Assembly (NCBI GenBank): GCA_043228905.1
Contig: JBHGNT010000002.1
Coordinates: 19,282,001-19,346,000, forward strand
Direction of reading: 5' to 3'
DNA: 64,000 bases
From: Azolla caroliniana
Taxonomy: Eukaryota > Polypodiophyta
The notes beneath the pieces are model-generated. The model was not told the DNA's origin. It worked only from the letters and a program-made list of their open reading frames with translations, and ran no database searches. The translations under genes and the position numbers were made by a program. Shown piece after piece: positions 10,336 through 21,111 of this stretch. Each line of letters opens with the position of its first letter. Positions within the stretch are counted from its first letter, which is position 1.

Positions 10336-11529
10336 TCAATGCCACCCTACACACCAATTTAAATGGTGAGTATGATGATATGTGACCTTGTAGAGTTCTC
10401 TCTCATCATGCTTGAGATTTTGTGACTTCTCTAGCACAGTTAATTGCCACAAAAGAAGTCCTTTTAACTTTAGAACATATTTTCTCACCCCAAGTTGTGA
10501 ATCAAATGTGAAGGCATTCCACATATTCCAATTAAACCATAGCCCCCAATACCTCAAGAATTCAAAAAGAATTTGGAAATGAGACATCGATTCATTGTTC
10601 TCCATATGTGCAAAAACCTAACTGAAGGAAGGTATGCTTTCTCCAGTTAGAGACATCCACACTAAACTGATACACCTCCAAACCATCCTTGCCATCGGGC
10701 ATGAAAGGAATCGAGGCCTACAATTATGTTCCAATTCCACCAAACAAAAGAAACACGATCATTTAGTAATGTTTCTTTTTTATAATGCATCCCCCAATGG
10801 TAAAGCTCCAAATACTTTAGCTCGTAGCATCAATCGAGAAATCCAACCTGTCTTTATCACATGAAACCACCAAGTAATGGGCTTACCAAAACCCCATATC
10901 TTTATAACTCTTCCTTTCAACCAGTTATGTTTGTCAATCAACTTGTGATAAGCAACAGTTGTTGAAATCATGGTCAATCATTTATTTCCAACAAACCTCC
11001 AAACAAGCTCTTGAGATCCCCCATCTAAATTAGGAATTGACTCATACGAAGAATGTATTTCTGGCAACTTATCGCAAATAAAGTTATAACCTTTTGGAAT
11101 ACAAAATGTTAATCTTGTTATTCGAAAGGCCATTAATCTTCTTTGTGATAGTAACATAGCATCCTTGACTATCATCAAACCGAATCTAGCCATCCCATTA
11201 CATTGAAGGTTAAGAATTTGTTTACCTTCCCACCTCAACAACCTTAATGTCGCAAAAACCTCCATGTGTAATGAATTGGCACATTCCCTTTCTTGTGGAG
11301 GATGTCATTCCACAAAATCCAACATACTTTGCCTAGATGTCAACAAATGATTAACTATCAGAGGCCCTGCACATTTGACATCCCTTTCAGAATTAATGAC
11401 ATTCCACCAATTAGCTTCAACCTTCATATTTCCAAGCTTAATTCCGTTCTTCTCTATAAAGTATGCCAGCATTTCTATCCAAGTTTGTACACCTTCAAAA
11501 ACATGAATCGAATGAAAGTAATTTGACAA
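10336..11529 (-). pseudogene. LINE copy B zf-RVT and thumb remnants
   Basis: Collinear with 5393-6670 of copy A. Fragments read EFLRYWGLWFNWNMWNAF and then KYVLKLKGLLLWQLTVLEKS at the C-terminus, an interrupted Cys/His region near 10640-10780, and the connection (10978-11529). Short frameshifts separate the pieces. It keeps a Gln codon where copy A has a stop, which helps to read the family consensus. Confidence 0.75.
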
Positions 11530-11792
11530 GACACCATATGCTCATATAGATTCAATATTGATGTCCCACCAAGACGTTTTGGAGTACAAACATCATCCCA
11601 TGCCAGCCACGACAATGCACTTTTCCCGTTTCTTTTCCATAACAACATTCGCATTTAGTGTGACACTATTTCAAGAGCTTTCTTCGACCATGGTAGCAAA
11701 GGAAGATAATAAGATACCATAGAGACGATAATCGATTGGACCACCTTAAGTTCTACCCTCCAACCTTTTGGATGCCCACTCAATAAGTTTCA

Positions 11793-12600
11793 CTCTTGTC
11801 TAACTAATCTCTAAATAGAAATAGGTTGTGTTACGTCTCCATTAAACATCACATGTGAAACCAAACCCTCTCCTAATGTGTGTATCAACTTAGACATACG
11901 ATCACCAAAACCCATATGAGACATAAATCGATTGATAAATGACCAATCTACATTATCATAGGCTTTCTAGATATCCAATTGTAGCAACACTAATTCTTGT
12001 TTTGACTCCTTTGCATAGTCAATTGCCATTTGAACATTTAAAATATTATGTAAAATGTCTCTTTTTGCGAAGAACCCATATTGAGCATTATGAATAATAG
12101 AAGGTAAACCCACTTTTGCAAAAATCTTGTACATTCCCCCCATCAATGAAATAGGGCTCCATTGAGCAAAGGAAGATGGAGAAGGCACCTTCGGCCAAAG
12201 CTTTATCAAACCAATCTTCCAAGAATGAGGCATTTCCACTGATGTGCACTTCTTCTAAAATAAGACCGTAAAAGGCCCCTTTAACTTAAGCACATATTTC
12301 TTAAAGATTTCATTTGTTAATCCATCCCACCCAGGACTCTTATGATTTGCAAGATGTGACATGACATATTCCACCTCATCCTCTGAAATATTAACATCTA
12401 ATGATTGTGCCACATCATGCGATACATGATTTTTCACTCCATTAAAAAATACATCTCTATCTTTTTTAACATTATCATCGATACACACTTCTACATCCAA
12501 CAATTGTGTATAATATTCTATGCATTTCTTCACAATTTCTTGAGGATCGTAACACATGATACCATTTTCCTCTAACCTTATAACATTATGTCGTGCATTT
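11793..12600 (-). pseudogene. LINE copy B partial RT and linker
   Basis: From 12557 down this reads the linker (LANHKSPGWDGLTNEIFKKY), then W-P-I-S-L, a small deletion in the YK...AKV block, and motif A region (LVLLQLDI) ending in a TAG where copy A has a sense codon. Motif B is only a trace near 11800-11830. The catalytic DD box is missing because of the internal deletion, so no activity is possible. Confidence 0.7.
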
Positions 12601-12715
12601 GATTCATGAAGGTCATGAAAAGTTCTCCACTTCTTGTCTTAGACGATGTAGTCTACCATGTTGATAATTTTTCACCATAAGATCATGCATCACATAAATT
12701 AATGCCTCTAAGTGA

Positions 12716-13183
12716 TATCCTATTAACCCTACTTATTTTAATTAATCAATTAATTAATTAATTTTTTAAAAATGAATATTTTTATATTTATTATACAAAT
12801 ATGATTAGTATGAACTATGAAGATATGATTAGTTTGAAGTACTATTTTTAATGTCAAAATAAAAATATCCATAAATTTTGAGGGAATAAAAAGCTAGAAA
12901 TTAATGAGCCTTTATTTTATTTTATTTATTTATTAAAAATAAAATGAATACTTATAACTTATAACTTATACATTTATTATAAAAATTTAGTAGTGTCAAA
13001 TCCATAAGTCCCTCTTTTATTATCCCTATTTATTGTCAAGTTCCTGTTTTTTTTATCCTAGAAAATAAAAAAAGACAGTTTTTATTTTTTTGAGTTAAAC
13101 GAATACTTGACCACCGATTCGTATTCATATTCGTTTGCATTCAAATGGGAAACCCGACGAATGCGAATATGTCAATCTATGCC
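12716..13183. other. AT-rich spacer
   Basis: Mostly A/T with short TAAT and TTTAT runs (for example a repeated aatt stretch near 12740). No gene, RNA or terminal repeat was recognised. Confidence 0.5.
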
Positions 13184-13716
13184 TGTCACAGACACACCAA
13201 CCGCGAACTACGACGGGGCATGGATGACGAGGCTACGATCCATAAGGCTATCAACGTGGAATTGAAAGCGACGAGGCTAGGAACTCTAGAAACTGTGAGT
13301 GATGAGACTATGAACTTAGGAAGCCATGGAGAGCATGAAGACATCGATAAAGAAGGAGACAAATGGAATGAAATGAGAGTACTAGATTGATGTGTCAATG
13401 ATTGGTATTGAATCCCTTGAAAGGGACCAAGAAGGTTACAAGTATTTATACAAGTTTTGAGATTGAGTATCTTTAGAATATATACCTAGGAAATATCTCT
13501 ACAATATACTTGTGTAGAATACACTGTAGAATATTTCTAAAATGTAACATTAAAGTCTCTAGATTATTCTGGAATGTATATATACTAGAATATACAACAC
13601 TCTCTTATATACAAATATATGTTCATATCCAGATGGTTTAGCATGACGTCTTGTAGATGTGAGGTTGCAGCTTCAATCCGCACTAACTATGTATTTGATG
13701 TCATTGTGTCATGACA
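13184..13716. repeat. Left LTR (TGTCA...TGACA)
   Basis: Starts TGTCACAG and ends GTCATGACA. It shares ~415 bp with the repeat at 15153-15537, and the remaining ~120 bp have no partner because the right copy is truncated. An 81-codon open stretch from 13145 is not conserved as protein between the two copies and is not called as a gene. Confidence 0.55.
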
Positions 13717-13779
13717 TTATCCTCCTCTTTACGGTCGCCTTTTTGAAAGCGTGGTGTAGGGGTGGATGGGAATTGGAGC

Positions 13780-14455
13780 AATGATGGGAGTGAGGAACCA
13801 TATGTTGTCCTCACCGAAGACTAGAACACCAACGGACGTGAGCGACCATGTGTGGTGCTCACCGGAGATGGGAACACTTGACGGGCATGAGTGACCATGT
13901 ACGGTTCTCACCGGAGATTAGAACCCCGACGGGTGTGAGCTACCATATGTGGCCCTCACTGAAGACTCGAACACCGACATACATGAGTGACCATGTGCGG
14001 TGCTCATCGGGAACATGAACGAGCATGAGCGAACATGTGGCCCTCATCGGGAACTAGAACACGAACAGGAGTGAGAGACCATGCGGCCCTCACTGGGAAC
14101 TCAAACACGAACAGGTGAGCGACCATGTGTGGCCCTTACCAGGAACTAGAACACGAACGGGAGTGACCAACCATGCGGCCCTCACCAGGAACTTGAACAC
14201 GAACGGGCATGAGCAACCATGTGCGTCCCTCACTGGGAACTCAAGCACGAATAGGAGTGAGTGACCATGCAACCCTTGGAACATGAACACAAACGGGAGT
14301 GAGCGGCCATGCGGCCCTCACCGGGAACTCGAACACGAACGGGTATGAGTGACCATGTTTGGCCCTCATCGGGAATTTGAATGTGAGTGACCATGTGGTC
14401 CTCATTGAGAACTAGAACACAAACCAGAGTGAGCAACCATGCGGTCCTCACCGAA
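13780..14455. repeat. GC-rich minisatellite, ~50-60 bp units
   Basis: Repeated blocks of the form gtgagcgaccatgYgtggccctcaccgggaac followed by tagaacacgaacggg recur about a dozen times with substitutions and small indels. CG content is well above the flanks. Open frames rich in repeated GHTWSLT-like peptides on the minus strand follow from the repeat. Confidence 0.75.
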
Positions 14456-14895
14456 ACTAGAATGTGAGTGATCGAAATCGATCCTCGTCAAAAGAAAGTG
14501 GAGCGAAATGTAGACCACAATGAAAAATGGAGTGCACGCGAGTAACGATTCCATCCCCACCAGAAAAGTGAGTGGTTGTAACCCCCACTGGAACTGAGAA
14601 GGTGAGCGACCAAAAGCGATCCTCACCAAAGGAAAGTGGAGTGAAACTTGAACTAAAATGGAGTGCAAGCAAGCATTGATTCGATCCCCACCAAGAAAGT
14701 GGGTGGTTGTAACCCCAACCAGAACTGTGAAGGTGAGTGACCAAAAGTGATCCTCACCAAAGGAAAGTGGCGTGAGACTTGAACTAAAATGAAAATGGAG
14801 TGCAAGCAAGCAGTGATTCGATTCCCACTAGGAAAGTGAGCAGTTGTAACCCCCACTAGAACTAGGAAGGTGAGCGATCGAAAGAAATCCTCGCC
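14456..14895. repeat. Minisatellite, ~131-137 bp units
   Basis: Units start gtgagcgaccaaaagcgatcct near 14466, 14602, 14733 and 14870 and include a shared ggaaagtgg / gtggttgtaaccccca pattern. The first ~30 bases resemble the shorter repeat to the left, so one block may have grown out of the other. The next ~250 bp (14896-15152) hold degenerate gatgatggtaac motifs and nothing else recognised. Confidence 0.75.
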
Positions 14896-15152
14896 AAAAT
14901 CATGATGCAAAATGATACCTATAGATGATAACAATTACAATGAAGAGGGCGGGACAATGATGATAATGAAAGACCATACAAAGTAGTGTTGATGACGATG
15001 AAGGTTGGGCGAATAGATGTTAAAAATGGTGATGTCAAAGGCAAGGATGTTGATGACGGTAACTCTAGAAGTGAGGATGGTGATGATGGTAACTCTCAAA
15101 GCAAGGGTGATGACGAAGATGGGTGATGCTTCCCATTGGAGGGGATTCAAAC

Positions 15153-15537
15153 TGTCACAGACACACCAACCGCAGACTACGATGGAGCAAAGATGATGAG
15201 GCTACAATCCATAAGGCTATCTACGTGGAACTGAAAGTGACAAGGCTAGGAACTCTAGAAGTTGTGAGTGATGAGACTGTGAACTTAGGAAGCTATGGAG
15301 AGCATGAAGACATAGATGAGGAAGGAGACAAATGGAATGAAACAAGAGTACTAGATGGATGTGTCAATGACTGGTGTTGAATCCCTCGAAAGGAACCAAG
15401 GAGGTTACAAGTATTTATACAAGTTCTAAGATTGAGTATCTCTAGAATATACCTGTCTAGAATACACCATAGAATATTTCTTGAATACACTAAAGTCTCT
15501 AGAATATTCTGGAATGTATATATGCTAGAATATACAA
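15153..15537. repeat. Right LTR, truncated at a transposon end
   Basis: Matches 13184-13597 with small indels. It stops at gaatatacaa, after which the AACACCGGG terminal repeat of the second transposon copy begins within 3 bases. The missing LTR end (tctcttatata...tgtcatgaca) was not found farther right. Confidence 0.6.
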
Positions 15538-15829
15538 TAAACACCGGGACATTTGAAACAGGTAATCTGTCTCATTTTGAGAATTGTCCATCAAAAAATG
15601 ACACAAATTAGGGTGATTCACAAAAAAGGGTTCCGCATGCGTAAAGGATTTTAAAAAATGACCCAAAAATATATTGATTTCTAGCATGTACGAAAATTTA
15701 GGTGTTCCAAAAAAAGCCTAAATAATGGACAGGCCAAACTTACAAATGAATGTCCAAAATTACTAACACCAATATTTATAGAAATTTATGAATCCAAATC
15801 CTGATGTACAATACAGTATTTACAGTTAA

Positions 15830-16160
15830 CGTATCAGGACAATCGTTTTCCAAGTTTATGCCATCATCTTCATACCCATTAGATGAACTAGTAAGAGTTT
15901 ATGAGGTCTCATCCGCATCATCAATGGCAACTAATGCATTGTCTTCATCCAATTGCAATCCAACCTCATCGAGGTTATGATTCATGCTTCTTGTTTGTCT
16001 TTGTGTTGTGTCTGAAGCCACATTCGAGATCCTCTTTTAGTATCTTCATTGTGGCATGTCGCAGATAACTTGTTTTGGTCAAAGATAAGTCATACACTAG
16101 TATATAAACATTATCCAATGTAAGAGTAGATGTGCTTGATGCATTCTTTTTTCTTCCCTT
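15830..16160 (-). pseudogene. Remnant tail of the DUF7869-like transposon gene
   Basis: Aligns with 22945-23280 of the complete element. It includes the Asp/Ser-rich C-terminus and the R-Q-T-R-S-M block near 15990. Stops and indels break it. Similarity ends near 16160, inside the segment that encodes the chromatin-reader-like region in the full copy. Confidence 0.7.
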
Positions 16161-16319
16161 TTTGGTTATGATATTTAATTATGTACTTTCTGTTTACGGT
16201 ATTTGATTATGTGAGAGAAACCTTCTACCAAAATCATTCGAATCTAAAAAATGTCATAAAGATGTTTTCTCATTTTTCGTAGATTCTCATAGTAAGCCTT
16301 TGATGTCAAACAGAAATCT

Positions 16320-17360
16320 GATTCATTCCATCTAGATCTGATGCACAATGTCGAATTTTACTCTATACATCTAGAATTGGATGTAGTGCATTAGATTCTT
16401 GTTGTAAGTCTTTGATTTTTTTTTAAATTTTCCACTAAAAAAATACTCTTGCATTTTCAACTGAGACATAATGCATTGCATCGAATTCTAGCTATATAGA
16501 CTAAAATATGATATACTGCATTGGATTTTAGTTGAAAATCCACTTTCAAAATATCTTTAAAAAATGAAAAAAAAATTAAAATGGATTTTCAATAGAAATC
16601 CGATGCACTGCATCCGATTTCAATTGAAAGTCCTTTTTATTTTATTTGTTTCCGAATTTTCTTATTTTTTGTAATTTTTTTAAATGTTTTTTTATTTTTT
16701 CAATTAATAAATAAATAAAAATTGAAAAAATGTATTTTCAATGGGAATTCGATGTAGTCCATTGGATTTTAGTTGAAATTCCACTTTTTTATTTTTTTCC
16801 AAATTTTCTTATTTTTTAAATTTGTTTTGAATTTTTTGTAATTATTTTAGTTTAGTTTTTATTTTTCCCATAAATAAATAAATAAATATTGAAAAAATGA
16901 ATTTTCAATGGAAATCCCATGCACTGCATCGGATTTTGGTTGAAAGTCCACTTTTTTTATTTGTTTCTGAATATTATTTTTTTTCCCATAAATAAATAAA
17001 TAAAAATACAAAAAATGGATTTTCAATGGAAATCCGGTGCACTTCATCAGATTTCAGTTGAAAGTCCACTTTTTCCTATTTGTTTCCAAATTTTCTTATT
17101 TTTTTATTTCTTTTTTTAATTTTTTTAACTTTTCCCATAAATAAATAAATAAAAATTGAAAAAATGTATTTTCAACGGAAATCCAATGCACTGCATCTGA
17201 TTTCGGTTGAAAGTCCACTTTTTCTTTTTCTTTTCCGAATTTTCTTATTTTTTGATTTTTTGTTTGTATTTTGTTTTCCCATAAATAAATAAATAAAAAT
17301 TGAAATTTTGGATTTTCAACAGAAATCCAATGCACTACATCAAATTTTAGTTGAAAGGCC
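16320..17360. repeat. Palindrome-bearing tandem repeat, ~120-150 bp units
   Basis: The later units combine ttttcaatggaaatccgatg-cactgcatcggattt, then gttgaaagtccacttttt, then T-rich DNA and cccataaataaataaataaa. Palindrome cores lie near 16335, 16370, 16465, 16508, 16595, 16745, 16910, 17029, 17180 and 17325; the last six are the most regular. Between units the palindrome arms drift by one to three bases. Confidence 0.75.
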
Positions 17361-17390
17361 ACTTTTTCTTATTTGTTTCCAAATTTTAGT

Positions 17391-17932
17391 TGATAGAAAT
17401 AAAACTCGACTCATATAGACAAGCTTTTTTTTAGGAGAAAAAATAAATGCAAGCCATAGAAAACCTATAAATAAGAGCTATTCTTAATAAGAAAGGGGAG
17501 AGATGGATGGGAGTTCGAAGAAGAAAAGATTTATGTTTCCTCTCTCATACTCTTATACCCCAAAAGGGGAGATAAAATAAAAATCATGTAACAAAATAAG
17601 TCCATTGGATTGATGATCTAGTAATAAAAAACCTTCCATGTTTCCTCTCTCATACTCTCTTACTTTCAATTTGTTTACATATAAGTATAATTAAGTGTTG
17701 TTTATACTCTCTTACCCTAAGAATTCTTAGTCATAAGCATAATTAAGTATTATTCGATCTCTTATAATCTCTTACTCAAAGATTTTTTTGTGCATAACTA
17801 TAATTAAGTATTAATAAATCTCTCATACTATTTTACTCTTATTCGAGGGATATATCTCATCTTAAACTTAAAGCGCATAAATCATTTAGACATAAATCCT
17901 TCCATTCTAAATCCCCGGTGGTTCCATTTCAC
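17391..17932. other. AT-rich spacer with short degenerate repeats
   Basis: Phrases like tttcctctctcatactctcttac and cataattaagtatt recur about every 60-75 bp between 17520 and 17840. No gene was recognised. Confidence 0.5.
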
Positions 17933-18945
17933 GATCCGCACTTACTAGCAGATTTTCACGACACTGAAGACTTCGAGAAGCTACATAGGGACCATAAGTA
18001 ACTCGAAGTGGAGCATAAGAAGCTAGGGTCGGATTATGACTGACAACAAGAAAAGCTTAAGGAGGTTCGGACGGAGTTGTAGGAAAAAACGGAGGCGCTG
18101 ACAAATCAAGGGAAGATGATGGCTGAGATGAGGACGAAGGTAATGGAGGAAGCGGTGAAGGAAAGAATGGAACTCCAATCGCAGCTCTACGAGAAAGTGC
18201 AATGGGAAAAGATGGTTTTGGACAGGTTGCAAACAATCTACCAGACCCAATTTATGGAGTATGAAGTACAGGCGTAGGCGACCGCCGAACTCATCAAGTA
18301 GCTCAAGAACAAGAAGCTCGGCATCAAAAGAATCCGGATGATTATCAAAGCATGGAGGGACCAAATGAAGAAAAAGATTGAAGAGTGTTCATCGTCGGTA
18401 TGAAATGATTGGTCCTGAAAACTAGTGGAACTCCAGATACTCCGGGCCGATGCGGAAGACCGGAAAAAGGACGGCGACAATTTCTACAAGATGGATGAGG
18501 AAAGCACTGTCACCATCCAGGAGGAATTGGCGGATGATTTTTTTGCCTTGGCCGAAAATCACTTAGACATTGTCTCAAAGCTCATCGAAAGGCTCGAAGA
18601 CAATCAACTCGACACGCAATTGCAATTTGAGAGATACGAGCGGGAGCAAATATGGAAAAGCAAGTGGAGGCAATAAACATCAGTGATGAAGAGCTAGCAG
18701 CGGAGCCATGACCACAACCACAGCCTGAAGAGCAATCAGATAAGCAATCGGAAGCAGCTAGAACGGAGCAGACAGTGAGAGCCGAAAATGAAAAGGAAGC
18801 TAGAATGGATCAGCTAGAGGGAGTCGGAGCAGGGCAAGAATAGCAGCAATCGGAGGAGCGACAATAGCAGCAACAGAACGAAGAAGCACTCGAACCCTTG
18901 GATCAAAGTATTTTGGACATACTTGATGAAGAGTGAAGGAGCTAA
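17933..18945 (+). pseudogene. Coiled-coil, Gln/Glu-rich gag-like relic
   Basis: One plus-strand frame from 17933 to 18676 encodes a strongly helical, charged protein (DTEDFEKLHRDHK, EKLKEVRTEL, MAEMRTKVMEEAVKERMEL, then AEDRKKDGDNFYKMDEES). A frame change near 18660 leads to a Q/E-rich tail (EEQSDKQSEAARTEQ) ending DILDEE at 18937. The body has TAA, TGA, TAG, TAG and TAG, then TGA and TGA, and the tail has one TGA and two TAG. Most stops fall where Gln or Arg is expected. I do not recognise a family. The promoter/LTR-like DNA just downstream makes a retroelement gag plausible, but a decayed host coiled-coil gene is possible. Confidence 0.5.
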
Positions 18946-19451
18946 CCCGTGTGTTCAATGTGCAATGCATTGTCCCACGGGCGTGCCATGTATTGGAGTA
19001 TGATCCGAAGGATAAATGTGGAAAGCGAAGAGTCAGATATTATAATTAGATTAATTAGAAATATTATTGGATCCGGACCGATTGATAGCCAGTAACCGGT
19101 AAGGCACCGTTTTGTATTTGCAATCGGAGGCTTATAAAAGGATCCGGGAATCGATGTAATTAACAACGGAAGTAATACAAATTTGAGCGTTCTACTTTAA
19201 TTCTATTGTATCTCTTGCTTACTTTCCGTTCAGAATTTGCGCTTTCATTCATAATCTTATGCATGTTTTCATTAATCGGTTGTGTATTAATAATCCGGAG
19301 AGTATCCAGAAAATACTCGTATTAGAATCGGATCTGTGTCGGATAACATCATTCCCTCAACCACCCTTTGGTGAAGTCTCCGGTGTTTGTGGCTATGTCG
19401 AGCCCAGAGTAAACAACGAGAAGGTCGACTCGTCAGACCAACTAGAGAGTT
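18946..19451 (+). promoter_or_regulatory. LTR- or promoter-like region with TATA box
   Basis: TATAAAAG lies at 19133-19140 in a non-coding segment between the coiled-coil relic and the copia element. It could be the 3' LTR of the relic (U3 with TATA, then R/U5). I found no second copy in the window to prove an LTR, so the call rests on the TATA box and position only. Confidence 0.3.
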
Positions 19452-19506
19452 GACACTGGAGTTGGCTAGTTGAATCGACTAGTCGATCAGTTGGTTGATT
19501 GTCGAT

Positions 19507-19907
19507 TGTTAGTGTTATTAGTAGATAATAATAATACTAGAAATATTTCTAAATAGCCCATACAGTGTATAAGTATAAATACACTTAAGGAAAACATATG
19601 AGTTAGAGTAGAACAAAACATAAAAGTTGTAGAATAGAAGGTTGTTGTGTAGCCTCTCTCTGTAGTATAGAGAGTAGTGTGGGCGAGAGAGCGGCGGCAA
19701 AGTTTAGTGAACTTGCTAAGAACCCTAAATGGGTTATTCTCTAAGATCATCAAAGCATATTTGTAACCGTTTTTTGTATTCTCTTTGTGATTTTCCCAGT
19801 TTAGGGTTTCCACGTAAAACCGTGTGCATCATTGTGTACTTTGTTGTTTTACATTTCGTATGTACATTTAAGCGTATCTTATTGTGGATCAACATATTCG
19901 ATTCCCA
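19507..19907 (+). repeat. Copia 5' LTR
   Basis: The LTR ends in CA at 19906-19907, seven bases before the primer site. The start is placed at TGTTAGTG (19507), but TGACACTG at 19452 is an alternative. TATAAATA near 19575 is a likely promoter. No second LTR is available to fix the borders. Confidence 0.55.
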
Positions 19908-19913
19908 ATAAAC

Positions 19914-19925
19914 TGGTATCAGAGC
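19914..19925 (+). other. Primer binding site (initiator Met tRNA type)
   Basis: TGGTATCAGAGC is the standard plant copia primer site, complementary to the 3' end of initiator Met tRNA. It lies just after the LTR and 10 bases before the gag ATG. Confidence 0.9.
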
Positions 19926-19935
19926 AAGGTGAAAG

Positions 19936-20595
19936 ATGGAAGGAAGTGTGAGTAGCTTCCCAGGCATGATAGTTCTAAACTCTCAGAACTATGCAAACTA
20001 GAAGATAAAGATGAAAGACCTTCTCATAGTCGAGGACATGTACGAGCCCATCAATAGAGCAGAAATACCCACGGGGGTATTAGAGCCTGAATGGAAACTT
20101 CTAAACAGGAAGGTGATGGCTACCAGCAGATAGTGTGTCGATGTAATTGTCCTTCAGCATGTGCCGAACGACACAAATGCCTACGAGATGTGGCAAAAGT
20201 TATCAGGTCTATATGAGAGGAAGAATGCCCTCAACAAAACATCTTGGATGAGAAAGATTGTGAGGCTGAAGTACAGGGACGGAGAAAGCATAGTCGAGCA
20301 CATAAGCACATTCATGGGGTATGTAAACCAACTTGTTGCAACCAAGTTTCCCCTTGAAGATGTAATGCAGGCCATCTTGCTACTCTGTACATTGCCAGTC
20401 ACCTGGGAGAATCTGGTGGTGACTCCGAACACCTTGTGTCAAGAAGAGAACTTGTCTCTTCAAGATGTAAAGACAAGCATCGTGAACGAGGAGACAAGAA
20501 GGAAGGACAAGGGTATCCTTTCCCAATCAGAGTCAAATCTGACTCAACATACCAGCAGAGGAAGGAATTGAGAAAGGAGTCCACTAAGGTGGGAC
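19936..20595 (+). pseudogene. Copia gag (retrotran_gag), with stops
   Basis: The ATG at 19936 starts MEGSVSSFPG and is followed by the N-terminal copia gag motif (LNSQNYAN, stop, KIKMKDLL). The usual Trp of that motif is replaced by TAG at 19999-20001. A second TAG lies at 20131-20133. From 20161 the frame reads the conserved AYEMWQKLSGLYERK and LPVTWENLV region. A TGA at 20569-20571 separates it from the zinc knuckle, in the same frame. Gag would build the virus-like particle that packages element RNA. This copy cannot make it at full length. Confidence 0.85.
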
Positions 20596-21111
20596 ATGTC
20601 CCAAGCCAGATCGAAGTCCAGAGGTAAACTAACATGCTTCTATTGTGGAATGCCTGGACACTTTCAGAAGGACTGTCGACAAGTGAGGAAGAGCAAAGGT
20701 ATGGATAATAATGTCGAACCCAGGAAGATTCCTGATAAAAAGGGCACATCGGCCATAGTTACAAGTGTAGAGGAGATCAAGTTCATTTGTGAGCAGGCCA
20801 GCACAAATCTTGCAAGTGAAGAGTGTACCTGGGTAATCGACTCGGGTGCACCTTTCCACATAACTCTGTCGAGAGAGTGTTTCTCGACTTACATAGTCGG
20901 TGATCATGGCTATGTAAAGATGGGAGATAATGGGGAACGCATGATAGACGGCATAGGAAGTGTATGCCTGTCACCATCGGCAGGCTGTCAACTAGTTCTG
21001 AGGGAAGTTCGACATGTCCTTGATATCAGATCGAATCTGATATCGACTGGAAGGTCGGATGATGAAGGCTACAATGGTAGCTTTCGTAACAACAAATGGA
21101 AGTTTTGTTGA
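20596..21111 (+). pseudogene. Copia zinc knuckle and aspartic protease
   Basis: The segment starts with a basic stretch and an intact CCHC knuckle, CFYCGMPGHFQKDC, which binds RNA. It continues to the retroviral-type aspartic protease with the active-site block WVIDSGAPFH. The usual DSGAS is DSGAP here, but the catalytic Asp is kept. Next come the flap-like region (VKMGDNGERMIDGIGSV) and VLDIRSNLIS. A TGA at 21109-21111 interrupts the frame before the integrase. In a live element the protease would cut the polyprotein. Confidence 0.85.

Larger units (their letters stand above)
10217..12715 (-). mobile_element. LINE copy B, 5'-truncated and internally deleted
   Basis: This second copy of the copy A family has the same orientation and runs from its (GA)n tail to about 12715, within the linker that follows the endonuclease. 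Compared with copy A it lacks the segment matching about 6940-7310 (end of the RT palm, including the LADD box), with the join near 11793. It also has many small indels. It has no endonuclease or ORF1. Where copy A has an 11-bp gap after SPGWDG, copy B keeps the sequence, so the two copies decayed independently. Confidence 0.85.
13184..15537. mobile_element. Small LTR-type element without polymerase genes
   Basis: Two direct repeats starting TGTCACAGACACACC, at 13184 and 15153, are about 90% alike over ~385-415 bp. They enclose about 1.4-1.5 kb with no gag or pol but with two GC-rich tandem-repeat blocks. The left repeat can be extended to TGACA at 13712-13716, which gives a TGTCA...TGACA terminal inverted repeat typical of LTRs. 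A purine stretch (ggagggga) precedes the right copy. No convincing tRNA primer site was seen. The right LTR is cut at 15537, where a transposon end begins. This fits a LARD/TRIM-like non-autonomous element, less likely a simple segmental duplication. Confidence 0.55.
15540..17390. mobile_element. Deletion derivative of the methyltransferase transposon (left end plus palindrome repeats)
   Basis: From AACACCGGG at 15540 this aligns with the left end of the complete element (22657 onward) for about 620 bp: terminal inverted repeat, 3' flank and the tail of the minus-strand gene. It then jumps to a block of ATCCGATGCA-n-TGCATCGGAT-like palindromes that corresponds to the intron-1 palindrome array at 26.2-27.1 kb. 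The intervening ~3 kb of transposase-like gene are missing. No right terminal repeat was found after 17390, so this is either an eroded non-autonomous derivative or a fragment. The right end of this call is approximate. Confidence 0.65.

Noticed and set aside
13145-13390. 81-codon open frame and its relative at 15123-15380
   Set aside because: Both lie in the duplicated LTR-like sequence; the peptide shows no domain and the changes between copies do not spare codons.
13729-14934. Minus-strand open frames with GHTWSLT / FGEDRFWSLTF repeats
   Set aside because: They follow the minisatellite period, shift frame between units and lack any known domain.
17905-17925. ccccggtgg as right terminal repeat of the second transposon copy
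   Set aside because: Only about 12 of 17 bases can be matched and there is no inner similarity, so it is probably chance.
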